A stretch of DNA of 36,900 nt. It comes from Lachnospiraceae bacterium UBA4631. Its GTDB lineage: Bacteria; Bacillota; Clostridia; Lachnospirales; Lachnospiraceae. Positions 16,767 to 25,419 of the stretch are shown in pieces (within the stretch, counting starts at the first letter, position 1; each line of letters starts with the position of its first letter). The notes below the pieces were generated by a model, which was not told the origin of the DNA, searched no databases, and worked only from the letters and a program-made list of their open reading frames with translations. Where the stretch lies: assembly GCA_002406015.1 (NCBI GenBank), contig DHMX01000033.1:1-36900 (forward strand). The letters are read 5' to 3'. The position numbers were made by a program, and so were the translations under genes.

Positions 16767-19259
16767 ATGTTATTGAAAAAATTATATAATAATTACGTGA
16801 AAAACAAAAAAGCAGCTAAATTGTCAGTAAAAGAGAATATTAAATTAATAGAAATGCTGAAACAGGAGATAGACAGGTATTTAACGCAGAATGATTATTT
16901 ATACGAGTTTGATTATCAAGAAAAAAGGAAAGAATGGGCTAGGAGATGTTGGGAGATTAAACAAAAAATATCGAATCCTGTTAAAGGAATAAAAAGTTGG
17001 TTATATGGATTAATTGATATTCAGAAAGAATGTAATGAAAAATATATAGATTGTCAAAAAGAATTAGATGAATTAATTATGATTATCAAAGACCATAATA
17101 AAAGGTATATGGATATAGCTATTACAGAAGCATATAAAATTATTCCAAACATAGAAGGTAGTTTGCTGGATAGGCAGCAAATGGAGGCTATTGTAAAACA
17201 TCCAGATAATCAACTGGTAGTAGCAGGTGCAGGAACTGGAAAGACAACTACAATCATAGGAAAGGTAAAGTATATTTTGGCGAAAGAAATGTGCAGAGAA
17301 GATGAGATTTGTGTACTTTCCTTTACAAAAGCAGCAGCCCAAGAAATGGAGGAAAGATTATATGCCCAAACGAAGAAAAAAATACATGTGTCAACATTTC
17401 ATAGTTTAGGGTTAGAAATTCTAAGACAAACAAATGGGGTAGCACCTATTATTTATAGTGCAAATATGTCAGAGTTTATAAAGAAGAAATTGAAAGAATA
17501 TATGCAAATACCGGAATATGTAAATGAAATATCAAATTATATTTTTTTTAATCGTATTCCAATAAAATCGGAGTTTGAATTTAAAAATCAAAATGCATAT
17601 CAAGAATATCTTAAAATTAATCCGCCAACAACAATTTTAGGAGAAAAAGTTAAAAGTTATGGTGAAATGGTAATAGCTAATTTTTTGACGCAGCATAGCA
17701 TTAAATATTTATATGAGAAGGTATATCCATACGATACTAGAACGGAAAAGTTTGATCAGTATCAACCGGATTTTTATTTGCCAGAGTATAATATATATAT
17801 TGAATATTATGGAATCAATAAGAAAAAAGAGGTGCCATCATATTTTCGGGGAAAGAATGGAAAAACAGCTAGTCAGATATATTGCGAGGGGATTGAATGG
17901 AAAAGAAAGATACATAGACAGTACAATACTACTTTAATTGAATGTTATGCTTATGATTATATGGATGGAAACTTACAGGACAAATTAAAGCAGGAATTAT
18001 TAAAATATGATATTTTGATGATAGAACTTCAAATAGAGGAAGTGTTTCAGCATTTATCCGAAGAAAGAAATAAGTTTTTAGGGGAATTGGCTAAAGTTAT
18101 GCAGACCGTTATTCTTTTAGCAAAAGGACAACGAATGGCAGCGATAGATTTAATTAAAATATCTAATTACCAGATGGCACAGCAACGGTCATTGATAAAT
18201 TTAACAGTGCCAATAATGGAAGCATATGATAAATATTTACGGGAACAAAAGATGATAGATTTTGCAGATATGTTGAATTTAGCAACAGATACTATAGGTG
18301 CAGGAAAATACCATCATAAATATAAATATGTAATTGTAGATGAGTATCAGGATTTATCTAGTGGACAATATTATTTGTTGAAGTCTATGAGACACGATAA
18401 AAACTATAAACTGTTTTGCGTTGGTGATGACTGGCAAAGTATCTATAGATTTAACGGAAGTAACATAGGATATATTCTTAACTTTTATAAACATTGGGGA
18501 AATACAGATATAAGCAAAATTGAAACTACATATCGTTTCCCGCAAAAGTTAGTGGATATTTCGAGTACATTTATTATGAGGAATCCTAACCAATTAAGAA
18601 AGCATATGATTTCTAAGAGTAATATTACAGAAGAATATGTGCTTAGTGAAATACGAGAGCACCAGGAAACTTATGCGGTTAGAACCATGATAGATGTCAT
18701 AGAGGAATTGCCGGAGAATAGTACAATTTATTTTATTGGAAGATATAAACATGATATTGACATGTTGATGGACAGCAGATTGCAAATGAAATATGATAAA
18801 ACAAACGAAAATATAGTTATTATTTTATCAGGAAGAGAAGATTTAAAAATGAAGTTTTATACAGCACATCGTTCTAAAGGATTGCAGGCAGATTATGTGT
18901 TTATTATAAATAATAAAGATACAGGAATGGGATTTCCAAGCAAAATTCAAAACGCACCGTTGGTTGAATGGTTGTTGGGAAAACAAGATAGTTATGATTT
19001 TGCTGAAGAGAGAAGGCTTTTTTATGTGGCACTAACAAGAGCAAAGAGGCGTGTGTGGATTATTACATTAGAAAATAATTTTTCTGTTTTTGCACAGGAG
19101 CTGTTGGAACAATATTCAGATGAGATAAAAAAAGGCTCAAATGTATGTCTGAAATGTGGTGCACCTATGCAAAAAAGAAAGGGACCATACGGAACTTTTT
19201 GGGGATGTACGAAGTACATGAAAACTGGCTGTACCTATAAGAAACCATTGCATATATAG
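16767..19259 (+). CDS. UvrD/HelD-like SF1A helicase with inserted PD-(D/E)XK-like domain and zinc ribbon
   Basis: This 830-residue protein has the UvrD motif series: Q-motif LDRQQMEAI, Walker A AGAGTGKT (153-160), motif Ia SFTKAAAQEM, motif II DEYQDL (D525, E526), motif III GDDWQSIYRFNGS, AHRSKGLQADYVFI and motif VI VALTRAKRRV. Between Ia and II, about residues 290-400, lies a nuclease-like insert: GE near 298, PDFYLPEY (D335), IEYYG (E346) and EWKRK (K379), as in HelD-like helicases with a Vsr/PD-(D/E)XK domain. The second acidic pair is E-Y-Y, so activity is uncertain. The C-terminus is a topoisomerase-type zinc ribbon with C794, C797, C814 and C822. AGGGGAT precedes the ATG. Together with the preceding gene it forms a two-gene unit of unknown job. 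Confidence 0.88.
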   Translation: MLLKKLYNNYVKNKKAAKLSVKENIKLIEMLKQEIDRYLTQNDYLYEFDYQEKRKEWARRCWEIKQKISNPVKGIKSWLYGLIDIQKECNEKYIDCQKELDELIMIIKDHNKRYMDIAITEAYKIIPNIEGSLLDRQQMEAIVKHPDNQLVVAGAGTGKTTTIIGKVKYILAKEMCREDEICVLSFTKAAAQEMEERLYAQTKKKIHVSTFHSLGLEILRQTNGVAPIIYSANMSEFIKKKLKEYMQIPEYVNEISNYIFFNRIPIKSEFEFKNQNAYQEYLKINPPTTILGEKVKSYGEMVIANFLTQHSIKYLYEKVYPYDTRTEKFDQYQPDFYLPEYNIYIEYYGINKKKEVPSYFRGKNGKTASQIYCEGIEWKRKIHRQYNTTLIECYAYDYMDGNLQDKLKQELLKYDILMIELQIEEVFQHLSEERNKFLGELAKVMQTVILLAKGQRMAAIDLIKISNYQMAQQRSLINLTVPIMEAYDKYLREQKMIDFADMLNLATDTIGAGKYHHKYKYVIVDEYQDLSSGQYYLLKSMRHDKNYKLFCVGDDWQSIYRFNGSNIGYILNFYKHWGNTDISKIETTYRFPQKLVDISSTFIMRNPNQLRKHMISKSNITEEYVLSEIREHQETYAVRTMIDVIEELPENSTIYFIGRYKHDIDMLMDSRLQMKYDKTNENIVIILSGREDLKMKFYTAHRSKGLQADYVFIINNKDTGMGFPSKIQNAPLVEWLLGKQDSYDFAEERRLFYVALTRAKRRVWIITLENNFSVFAQELLEQYSDEIKKGSNVCLKCGAPMQKRKGPYGTFWGCTKYMKTGCTYKKPLHI

Positions 19260-19291
19260 TATGTTACAATAACTAAAAAGGAGACCCTCCC

Positions 19292-19750
19292 ATGCACATC
19301 CTCGTAGACGCAGATGCCTGCCCGGTAGTAAGCATCGTAGAAAAAACAGCAAAACAATACCAAATCCCATGCACACTGCTGTGTGATACAAACCATGTCC
19401 TGTATTCCGACTATTCCGAAGTCAAAATAATAGGAGCAGGAGCGGATGCCGTAGATTACGCCCTCGTTAACAGTTGCCATAAGGGCGATATTGTGGTATC
19501 ACAAGACTATGGAGTGGCAGCCATGGCACTCAGTAAAGGAGCCTATGCCATTCATCAAAGCGGCAGATGGTATACCAATGACAATATCGACCAAATGCTG
19601 ATGGAACGGCATATGGCAAAGAAAGCACGTATGGGAAAAGGAAAGCACCATATAAAAGGACCGGCAAAACGAACCGAAGAAGACGATAAACGGTTTGAAG
19701 CGTCCTTGAAGCAGCTAATAGAAAGGGCAATACAGAATGTGGAAAATTAA
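19292..19750 (+). CDS. YaiI/YqxD family protein (DUF188, UPF0178)
   Basis: This 152-residue protein begins MHILVDADACPVV, the diagnostic start of DUF188, a PIN-like fold. It also keeps VSQDYGVAAMAL and the basic stretch near 108-122 (KKARMGKGKHHIKGPAKR). The biochemical role of the family is not established; the fold suggests nuclease ancestry. AAAGGAG precedes the start. It heads a chain of four overlapping genes, and base composition here returns to that of the core chromosome after the AT-rich helicase island. Confidence 0.93.
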   Translation: MHILVDADACPVVSIVEKTAKQYQIPCTLLCDTNHVLYSDYSEVKIIGAGADAVDYALVNSCHKGDIVVSQDYGVAAMALSKGAYAIHQSGRWYTNDNIDQMLMERHMAKKARMGKGKHHIKGPAKRTEEDDKRFEASLKQLIERAIQNVEN

Positions 19751-19937
19751 ACATATATACGAGGCAGATTACGGATGTGAAGAACGGATGCCCGGAGAGA
19801 AACTAAAATGCCTTTTAGAGCTTGAAAATGAGACCGGTCAAGTGCGGCAACTGGAAGTAGAAGATGAATGGCTCACCCGGAATCAATTAGAAGAAGGCAT
19901 GGAGTTAAAAGAAGGAGAGTACAATGGCAGAATTTGA
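19737..19937 (+). CDS. small 66-residue acidic protein
   Basis: This frame starts inside the last codons of the DUF188 gene (14-base overlap) and ends 14 bases into the next gene. Translation gives MWKIKHIYEADYGCEERMPG and an acidic, sheet-like remainder (LECLLELENETG-type content, 18 or so acidic residues). I do not recognise the family. Overlaps on both sides argue that it is a real translated gene and not a spurious frame. It is broadly similar in size and character to the 57-residue protein at 13406. Confidence 0.6.
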   Translation: MWKIKHIYEADYGCEERMPGEKLKCLLELENETGQVRQLEVEDEWLTRNQLEEGMELKEGEYNGRI

Positions 19938-20502
19938 AATCCATATATTAGATTGGTTTCAGACCCTTCATAGTCCGGTGCTGGACACTATCATGGTAGG
20001 TATCACGACACTGGGCAATGCAGGACTGTTCTGGCTTCTGTTGGGAATCGTACTGGTTGCGATACCGAAGACAAGGAAAAGCGGCGTAATTGTATTGGTG
20101 GCAATTATCATAGATGCTATCTTGTGTAACGGCATTTTAAAGAATCTCTTTGCCCGAATCCGCCCATTTGATATTAATGCAACCATTGAACTGCTGATTA
20201 CAAGACCGAAGGATTTTTCCTTTCCGTCCGGACATACCGCAGTCTCCTTTGCCGCTGTTGCAGCATTGATGTTTGCCGGAGAGAAGAAGCTGTGGAAGTT
20301 TGCATTGATACTCGCTGTTTTAATAGCGTTTTCAAGACTTTATCTGTATGTTCATTATCCGACCGATATTCTTGGAGGAATCGGAGTCGGAATATTGGCA
20401 GGCTGGTTGGGCTATATAATAGTTACGAAATTAGAAGGAACATTCAAAGGAAGGTTCAAAAGAAAACAAAAAGAAAAGGACGAAGGGAACGCAGAGTCAT
20501 GA
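19924..20502 (+). CDS. PAP2-family membrane phosphatase
   Basis: This 192-residue integral membrane protein carries all three phosphatase signatures of the PAP2 superfamily: K73-x6-R80-P81, P101-S-G-H104 and S137-R138-x5-H144-x3-D148. These form the active site for dephosphorylating lipid phosphates such as undecaprenyl pyrophosphate or phosphatidate. Five or six hydrophobic segments are visible, with a basic cytoplasmic tail (KRKQKEKDEG). Which lipid it serves cannot be told; BcrC-like recycling of undecaprenyl pyrophosphate is the common role. GAAGGAGAG precedes the ATG. It overlaps the next gene by four bases (ATGA). Confidence 0.92.
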   Translation: MAEFEIHILDWFQTLHSPVLDTIMVGITTLGNAGLFWLLLGIVLVAIPKTRKSGVIVLVAIIIDAILCNGILKNLFARIRPFDINATIELLITRPKDFSFPSGHTAVSFAAVAALMFAGEKKLWKFALILAVLIAFSRLYLYVHYPTDILGGIGVGILAGWLGYIIVTKLEGTFKGRFKRKQKEKDEGNAES

Positions 20503-21221
20503 GTAATCTGTTTATTCAGGGAATATCACTTGACTGGAACAAGATAGATACCGACAGCTATATAAGAGACATAGAAGCCCTTAAAGGAGTGGACTATCTG
20601 GAGCTGCGAAAGCCCGTCACCTTTTTTGTGGGAGAAAATGGCAGCGGAAAATCAACACTTCTGGAAGCAATTGCGGTGGCAGCAGGCTTTAACCCGGAGG
20701 GCGGAACGAAAAATTACCGGTTTTCTACCTATGATTCCCATTCCGAGCTATGCAATGCGATTCGGTTAGTGAAAGGAGTCCGCTCGGTTGGATGGGGATA
20801 TTTTCTTCGGGCAGAAAGCTTTTATAACGTAGCAACGCAGGAAGAGGAATATACCAGAGATACTCCGGTGCCATCCGAGGAATTGCACAAACGCTCACAT
20901 GGAGAAAGCTTTCTTACCATTGCACAGACGCAGTTTAGGCAAAATGGACTGTACCTGTTAGACGAGCCGGAGGCAGCACTGTCGCCACAGCGTCAGCTTA
21001 CACTTCTGATGGAGCTTAACCGCTGTGCAAAGCAAGAATCACAATTTATAATTGTTACACATTCTCCGATTCTTCTGGGTCTGCCCGGAGCAGAAATACT
21101 AACCTTTGATGAGGGCAGAGTCCATACGTGTGAATATGAAGAAACCGAGAGCTATCGGGTTACGGAATTATATATAAATCATAGGGAACAACTGTTAAAG
21201 CAGTTGTTGGATTCTAACTAA
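20499..21221 (+). CDS. ABC-type AAA ATPase (COG3910-like)
   Basis: This 240-residue soluble ATPase has Walker A GENGSGKST at 45-53, an ABC-like segment HGESFLTI, Walker B LYLLDEPEAALS and a downstream THSPILLG switch. The order fits the small RecF/SMC-like predicted ATPases of COG3910, whose role is unclear. Membrane segments are absent and no transporter partner is adjacent, so it is not a transporter subunit. I chose ATG 20499 because it overlaps the PAP2 stop as ATGA and the domain begins right there; a longer upstream extension is a shadow of the PAP2 gene. Confidence 0.88.
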   Translation: MSNLFIQGISLDWNKIDTDSYIRDIEALKGVDYLELRKPVTFFVGENGSGKSTLLEAIAVAAGFNPEGGTKNYRFSTYDSHSELCNAIRLVKGVRSVGWGYFLRAESFYNVATQEEEYTRDTPVPSEELHKRSHGESFLTIAQTQFRQNGLYLLDEPEAALSPQRQLTLLMELNRCAKQESQFIIVTHSPILLGLPGAEILTFDEGRVHTCEYEETESYRVTELYINHREQLLKQLLDSN

Positions 21222-21258
21222 ATATGAAGAAAAAATAAACTTTCTGTCAAAAAAGTTG

Positions 21259-21287
21259 TTGACAAATAATGACAGATGACATAGTAT
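21259..21287 (+). promoter_or_regulatory. sigma-A type promoter of the nucleoside transport operon
   Basis: TTGACA (21259-21264, perfect) and TAGTAT (21282-21287) are separated by 17 bases, 78 bases before the lipoprotein start. This is one of the strongest promoters in the window. Confidence 0.75.
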
Positions 21288-21311
21288 CAAAGTGCGGTTT
21301 GAAACAACGAG

Positions 21312-21347
21312 GAGGTTGGAAATCGATAGATTTACCAGCTTCTTTTT
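21312..21347 (+). terminator. leader terminator-like hairpin (possible attenuator)
   Basis: GAGGTTGG-AAATC at 21312-21324 pairs with GATTT-(A)-CCAGCTTC at 21329-21342 around a GATA tetraloop. The stem of 13 pairs has one bulged A and two G-T pairs, and is followed at once by TTTTT (21343-21347). The hairpin sits between the promoter and the start codon, so it could stop transcription before the lipoprotein gene. No known riboswitch core was recognised upstream, where only about 24 bases of leader remain. Confidence 0.5.
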
Positions 21348-21365
21348 GAGTTGAGGAGGAAAAAA

Positions 21366-22598
21366 ATGAAAAAGAAAATCTTAGGTGTCGTATTGACAGC
21401 CGCTATGTTAGTAAGCATGATGGCAGGTTGTGGAGCTACAGGTAGTGGAGATTCAACCGGTGAAAGTTCAAATGGTGGTGCTTCCGCAGGTGCTGCTGAT
21501 GATTTCAAAGTTGGTGTCATTTACATCGGTGATGAAAATGAAGGCTATACCGCAGCACACATGGAAGGTATTGACGGAATGATGGAGAATCTTGGTCTGG
21601 ATGCCAGTCAGGTAATTGAAAAGACCAACATTCCAGAGGATGAATCTGCATATGATGCAGCAGCAGACTTGGCAGAGCAGGGATGTGACATCATTTTTGC
21701 AAATAGCTTTGGTCATGAGTCATACATTATTCAGGCAGCAACCGATTATCCGGATGTAGAGTTTTGTCATGCAACCGGTTATCAGGCAGCAAGCTCAGGC
21801 TTACCGAATATGCATAACTATTTTACAGCTATTTATGAATCACGTTATGTATCCGGTGTTGTTGCAGGCTTGAAGTTAAATGAAATGATAACAAACGGTG
21901 ATATTACAGAGGATGAATGCAAGGTTGGTTATGTAGGTGCGTATCCATACGCAGAGGTTATTTCCGGCTTTACATCCTTCTATTTGGGTGTCAGAAGTGT
22001 ATGCCCTTCTGCAACCATGGAAGTTAAGTATACAAATAGCTGGGCAGATATGTCTGCTGAGGCAGAGGTTGCAAATGCCCTGATTGCAGATGGTTGTGTA
22101 TTAATCAGCCAGCATGCAGATACAACCGGTGCTCCTTCTGCTTGTGAGGCAGCAGGTGTTCCTTGCGTAGGATATAATGTATCTATGATTTCGGTAGCAC
22201 CGAATACAGCATTGACTTCAGCATCCATTGACTGGTCTGTTTATTATACATATGCAACCGAGTGTGCCATGAACGGTGAGGCAATTGATACCGACTGGTG
22301 CCATGGTTTTGCAGACGGTGCAGATAAGCTTACCGAGCTGAATGAGAATGTAATTGCAGAAGGTACAGAGGAAAAGGTAAAAGAAGTAGAAGCAGCAATT
22401 ATTGATGGTTCTACTCATGTATTTGATACTTCTACATTTACAGTAGATGGCAAGTCCTTAGAGGATGCAATTGCAGAAGGCGGCGAGTATGCTGATTATG
22501 CGGATTATGTATCAGACGGATACTTCCATGAATCAGAGTTGGCTTCAGCACCTTCCTTTGCAATTATCATTGATGGTATTACATCAATTACAGAATAA
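21366..22598 (+). CDS. BMP-family nucleoside-binding lipoprotein
   Basis: The product is 410 residues from ATG 21366, with GAGGAGG before it. A lipoprotein signal MKKKILGVVLTAAMLVSMMA ends at the lipobox residue C22, followed by a Gly/Ser-rich linker. The rest is the periplasmic-binding fold of the BMP/PnrA family: VGVIYIGDENEGYTAAH near 43-60 and DIIFANSFGHESY, with the usual YTNSWADMSAEAEVANALI and DVVISQHADT-like region (VLISQHADTTGAPSAC). Family members capture purine nucleosides at the cell surface for the ABC transporter encoded next. No frame defects. A terminator-like hairpin follows and should raise its transcript over the distal genes. Confidence 0.93.
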   Translation: MKKKILGVVLTAAMLVSMMAGCGATGSGDSTGESSNGGASAGAADDFKVGVIYIGDENEGYTAAHMEGIDGMMENLGLDASQVIEKTNIPEDESAYDAAADLAEQGCDIIFANSFGHESYIIQAATDYPDVEFCHATGYQAASSGLPNMHNYFTAIYESRYVSGVVAGLKLNEMITNGDITEDECKVGYVGAYPYAEVISGFTSFYLGVRSVCPSATMEVKYTNSWADMSAEAEVANALIADGCVLISQHADTTGAPSACEAAGVPCVGYNVSMISVAPNTALTSASIDWSVYYTYATECAMNGEAIDTDWCHGFADGADKLTELNENVIAEGTEEKVKEVEAAIIDGSTHVFDTSTFTVDGKSLEDAIAEGGEYADYADYVSDGYFHESELASAPSFAIIIDGITSITE

Positions 22599-22625
22599 TC
22601 GGACCGGCAAGAACCGGTAGAACTT

Positions 22626-22659
22626 TATACGGAGCTGTGCAAATGGCTCCGTATATTTT
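22626..22659 (+). terminator. intercistronic rho-independent terminator
   Basis: TATACGGAGC (22626-22635) and GCTCCGTATA (22646-22655) form a perfect ten-pair stem with a ten-base loop, followed by TTTT. It lies between the lipoprotein and the ATPase gene. Partial read-through would give more binding protein than transporter. Confidence 0.75.
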
Positions 22660-22695
22660 GTTATGGTGACGATGAAAATGCCTGCATGACGGCAT

Positions 22696-22726
22696 TTGAC
22701 AACCGAACAGTAACAGCTATTATAAT
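22696..22726 (+). promoter_or_regulatory. candidate internal promoter before the ABC ATPase
   Basis: TTGACA at 22696-22701 is followed by TATTAT at 22718 (16-base spacer) or TATAAT at 22721 (19-base spacer), about 45 bases before the ATPase start. It would allow the distal genes to be expressed despite the terminator. Confidence 0.5.
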
Positions 22727-22771
22727 AGAAACGGAAGTAATAAAGCAGTACAGGAAGTAGGAGGACAGTTC

Positions 22772-24313
22772 GTGGAAGATTATGCAATAGAATTAAAAGG
22801 CGTAACCAAAACCTTTGGTCAGGTGGTAGCAAACGATAACGTGAACTTAACCTTGAAAAAAGGCGAAATATTAGCAATCTTAGGAGAGAACGGCAGTGGT
22901 AAAACCACCTTGATGAATATGCTCTCCGGTATTTATTTTCCAGATGCAGGACAGATTCTGGTAAATGGTAAACCAGTAACGATTCGTTCTCCTAGAGATT
23001 CCTTTGAATTAGGAATCGGAATGATTCATCAGCATTTTAAATTGATTCCGATTTTTACGGCAACCGAAAACATCATTCTGGGTCTCAAACAGGAGGGAAG
23101 AATGAACCTTGCCGAGAAAAATCAGGAAATGAAGGAATTAGCTTCAAAATACGGATTTGATTTAGAACCGGAAAAAAAGATATATGATATGACCGTTTCG
23201 CAGAAGCAGACAGTAGAGATTATCAAGGTATTATATCGGGGAGCGGATATTTTAATATTGGACGAGCCAACCGCTGTACTGACCCCGCAGGAAACGGAAA
23301 AGCTGTTTGTGATTCTGCGTAACATGAAGAAGGCAGGAAAGTCCATTATTATCATTACACATAAGTTAAATGAGGTATTAGATATTTCAGACCGGGTAGC
23401 GGTATTAAGAAAGGGAAAAGATATAGGAACCGTAGCAACCAAGGATGCTACTGTGGAATCCCTGACAGAAATGATGGTCGGTCAGAAGGTGGATTTAAAT
23501 ATAGAGCGGGATGAGCCGGAAAACCCGAAGGAAAAGCTTACCGTATCCGATGTTTCGGTAATTAATCGGGAAGGCATAGAAGTTGTAAAGCATGTAAACT
23601 TCCATGCAAAGAGCGGTGAGATTCTGGGAATTGCAGGTGTTTCGGGAAGCGGACAGAAGGAATTGTTAGAGGCAATTGCCGGACTTCAGGATGTATCCGG
23701 CGGAGCCATTACCTACTGTGATGCCACAGGAAAAGAAACCGTCATTTCCAATATGGATGTAGAAACCAGAAGAAGACAGAACGTGAAGCTTGCATTTGCA
23801 TTTGTTCCGGAGGACCGTCTGGGTATGGGACTTGTAGGCTCCATGGATTTGATTGATAATATGCTGCTTCGAAGCTATAACAAGGGCAAAGGTGTAGTAG
23901 CTGACCGTAAGGCACCGAAGGAACTGGCAGAGAAGATAGTCAAGGATTTGGACGTTGTAACACCAAGCGTACATACACCGGTCAGCCGTTTGTCAGGCGG
24001 TAATGTGCAGAAGGTGCTGGTAGGACGTGAGATAGCCGAGCATCCGGAGGTACTGGTAGTATCCTATCCGGTTCGTGGATTGGATATTAATTCATCCTAT
24101 GCCATATATAATCTGTTAAATGAACAGAAGAAAAATAACGTAGCAGTTATATGCGTAATAGAAGACTTAGATGTACTGTTGGAATTGTGTGACCGGATTT
24201 TAATTATGCATGCGGGAGAAGTCAGCGGTATCGTGGATGCCAGAGCGGTCACAAAGGATGAGCTTGGACTTTATATGTCCGGAAGCAGAAAGGATACGGA
24301 ATATTATGAGTAA
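22772..24313 (+). CDS. nucleoside ABC transporter, double ATP-binding protein
   Basis: This 513-residue protein has two fused ABC domains, as in the RbsA/XylG/NupO-type family. The first has Walker A GENGSGKT (38-45) and Walker B ILILDEPTAVLTPQE, with a degenerate signature SQKQTVEI. The second has a degenerate Walker A GVSGSGQKE, a good signature LSGGNVQK and a degenerate Walker B VLVVSYPVRGLD, so one composite ATP site is probably catalytic and the other not, a known feature of the family. It powers uptake of nucleosides captured by the upstream lipoprotein. The start is GTG 22772, with GTAGGAGG in front. The stop overlaps the next gene by eight bases. Confidence 0.92.
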   Translation: MEDYAIELKGVTKTFGQVVANDNVNLTLKKGEILAILGENGSGKTTLMNMLSGIYFPDAGQILVNGKPVTIRSPRDSFELGIGMIHQHFKLIPIFTATENIILGLKQEGRMNLAEKNQEMKELASKYGFDLEPEKKIYDMTVSQKQTVEIIKVLYRGADILILDEPTAVLTPQETEKLFVILRNMKKAGKSIIIITHKLNEVLDISDRVAVLRKGKDIGTVATKDATVESLTEMMVGQKVDLNIERDEPENPKEKLTVSDVSVINREGIEVVKHVNFHAKSGEILGIAGVSGSGQKELLEAIAGLQDVSGGAITYCDATGKETVISNMDVETRRRQNVKLAFAFVPEDRLGMGLVGSMDLIDNMLLRSYNKGKGVVADRKAPKELAEKIVKDLDVVTPSVHTPVSRLSGGNVQKVLVGREIAEHPEVLVVSYPVRGLDINSSYAIYNLLNEQKKNNVAVICVIEDLDVLLELCDRILIMHAGEVSGIVDARAVTKDELGLYMSGSRKDTEYYE

Positions 24314-25418
24314 AGAAGTAAAAAATGCATCAAAAGAACCATTTCTGCGAATGAAAAAGCGAGATAATATGTCCAGAGGAAAAGCCTTGGGCTTTCGCCT
24401 GATTGCAATTGCCTTAGCCTTGCTTCTCTGCTCATTTGTGATTATCGCAGTTACCGGACAAAATCCGATTCAGGTATACCTTGGAATTATTGATGGTGCA
24501 GTCGGAAGCAGTCGGAGAATCTGGGTGACAATCCGGGAAACCGCAATTTTATTATTGGTAGCAGTCGGACTGACCCCGGCATTCCGGATGAAGTTTTGGA
24601 ACATCGGAGCAGAAGGACAGATATTGATGGGCGGTGCGGCATCCGCAGCACTTATGATATATCTGGGTGATAAAGTGCCAAATGGAGTCCTGCTTATCTG
24701 TATTCTGATTGCCAGTGCGGCAGCAGGCTTAATCTGGGGATTGATACCGGCTGTTTTCAAAGCAAAATACAATACCAACGAAACCTTGGTAACATTGATG
24801 CTCAATTACGTGGCAATGCAGTTAATCACCTTCCTGATTGTATTCTGGGAGAATCCGAGCGGCTCCAACACTGTAGGAATTATAAATGCCTCCAGCAAGG
24901 CAGGATGGTTTCCGAAAATACTGGGTACAGATTATTTCTTAAACATCGTATTAGTTGCGGTTGTTACCATAGGAATTGATTTGTATATGAGATATTCCAA
25001 GCATGGCTTTGAGCTTTCCGTAGTGGGAGCCAGTCAGGATACCGCAAACTACGCAGGTATTAATGTAAAGAAGGTAATTATACGAACCGTTATGCTTTCA
25101 GGAGCAATCTGCGGACTTGCCGGAGCGGTAATCGTAAGCGGTGCCAGCCATACCATATCAACCAGTACGGCGGGCGGCAGAGGATTTACAGCCATTATTA
25201 TTGCATGGATGTCGAATTTCAATCCAATCGCAATGTTAGCAGTTTCCTTGCTGCTGGTATTTATGCAGCAGGGTTCCATTCAGATAGCAACCCAGTTCGG
25301 ATTGAATGAAAATGCATCCGATATTATTACCGGAATTATATTATTCTTCTTAATTGGTTGTGAGTTTTTCATCCGGTATCAGATTAAGCTCCGGAAAAAG
25401 GGAAAGGAGGCTGAGTAA
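24306..25418 (+). CDS. nucleoside ABC transporter permease 1
   Basis: This 370-residue integral membrane protein belongs to the BPD_transp_2 (branched-chain/ribose-type) permease family. It has about nine hydrophobic segments, the conserved FWNIGAEGQILMGG in the first third, and the YAGINVKKVIIRTVMLSGA-like cytoplasmic loop (EAA-like contact with the ATPase) near 255-290. I chose ATG 24306, which lies within the last codons of the ATPase gene; longer upstream extension is a shadow. It pairs with the second permease to form the heterodimeric channel. Confidence 0.92.
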   Translation: MSKEVKNASKEPFLRMKKRDNMSRGKALGFRLIAIALALLLCSFVIIAVTGQNPIQVYLGIIDGAVGSSRRIWVTIRETAILLLVAVGLTPAFRMKFWNIGAEGQILMGGAASAALMIYLGDKVPNGVLLICILIASAAAGLIWGLIPAVFKAKYNTNETLVTLMLNYVAMQLITFLIVFWENPSGSNTVGIINASSKAGWFPKILGTDYFLNIVLVAVVTIGIDLYMRYSKHGFELSVVGASQDTANYAGINVKKVIIRTVMLSGAICGLAGAVIVSGASHTISTSTAGGRGFTAIIIAWMSNFNPIAMLAVSLLLVFMQQGSIQIATQFGLNENASDIITGIILFFLIGCEFFIRYQIKLRKKGKEAE

Positions 25419-25419
25419 A

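Noticed and set aside
13406..19937. Idea that the small proteins at 13406 and 19737 are flanking duplicates marking the insertion of the helicase pair
   Set aside because: They share size and acidity but no convincing residue-by-residue similarity, and no direct repeat of DNA was seen at the two borders.
21288..21365. Purine riboswitch in the leader of the nucleoside transport operon
   Set aside because: The leader is only about 75 bases and lacks the conserved three-way junction core; only a terminator-like hairpin is seen.
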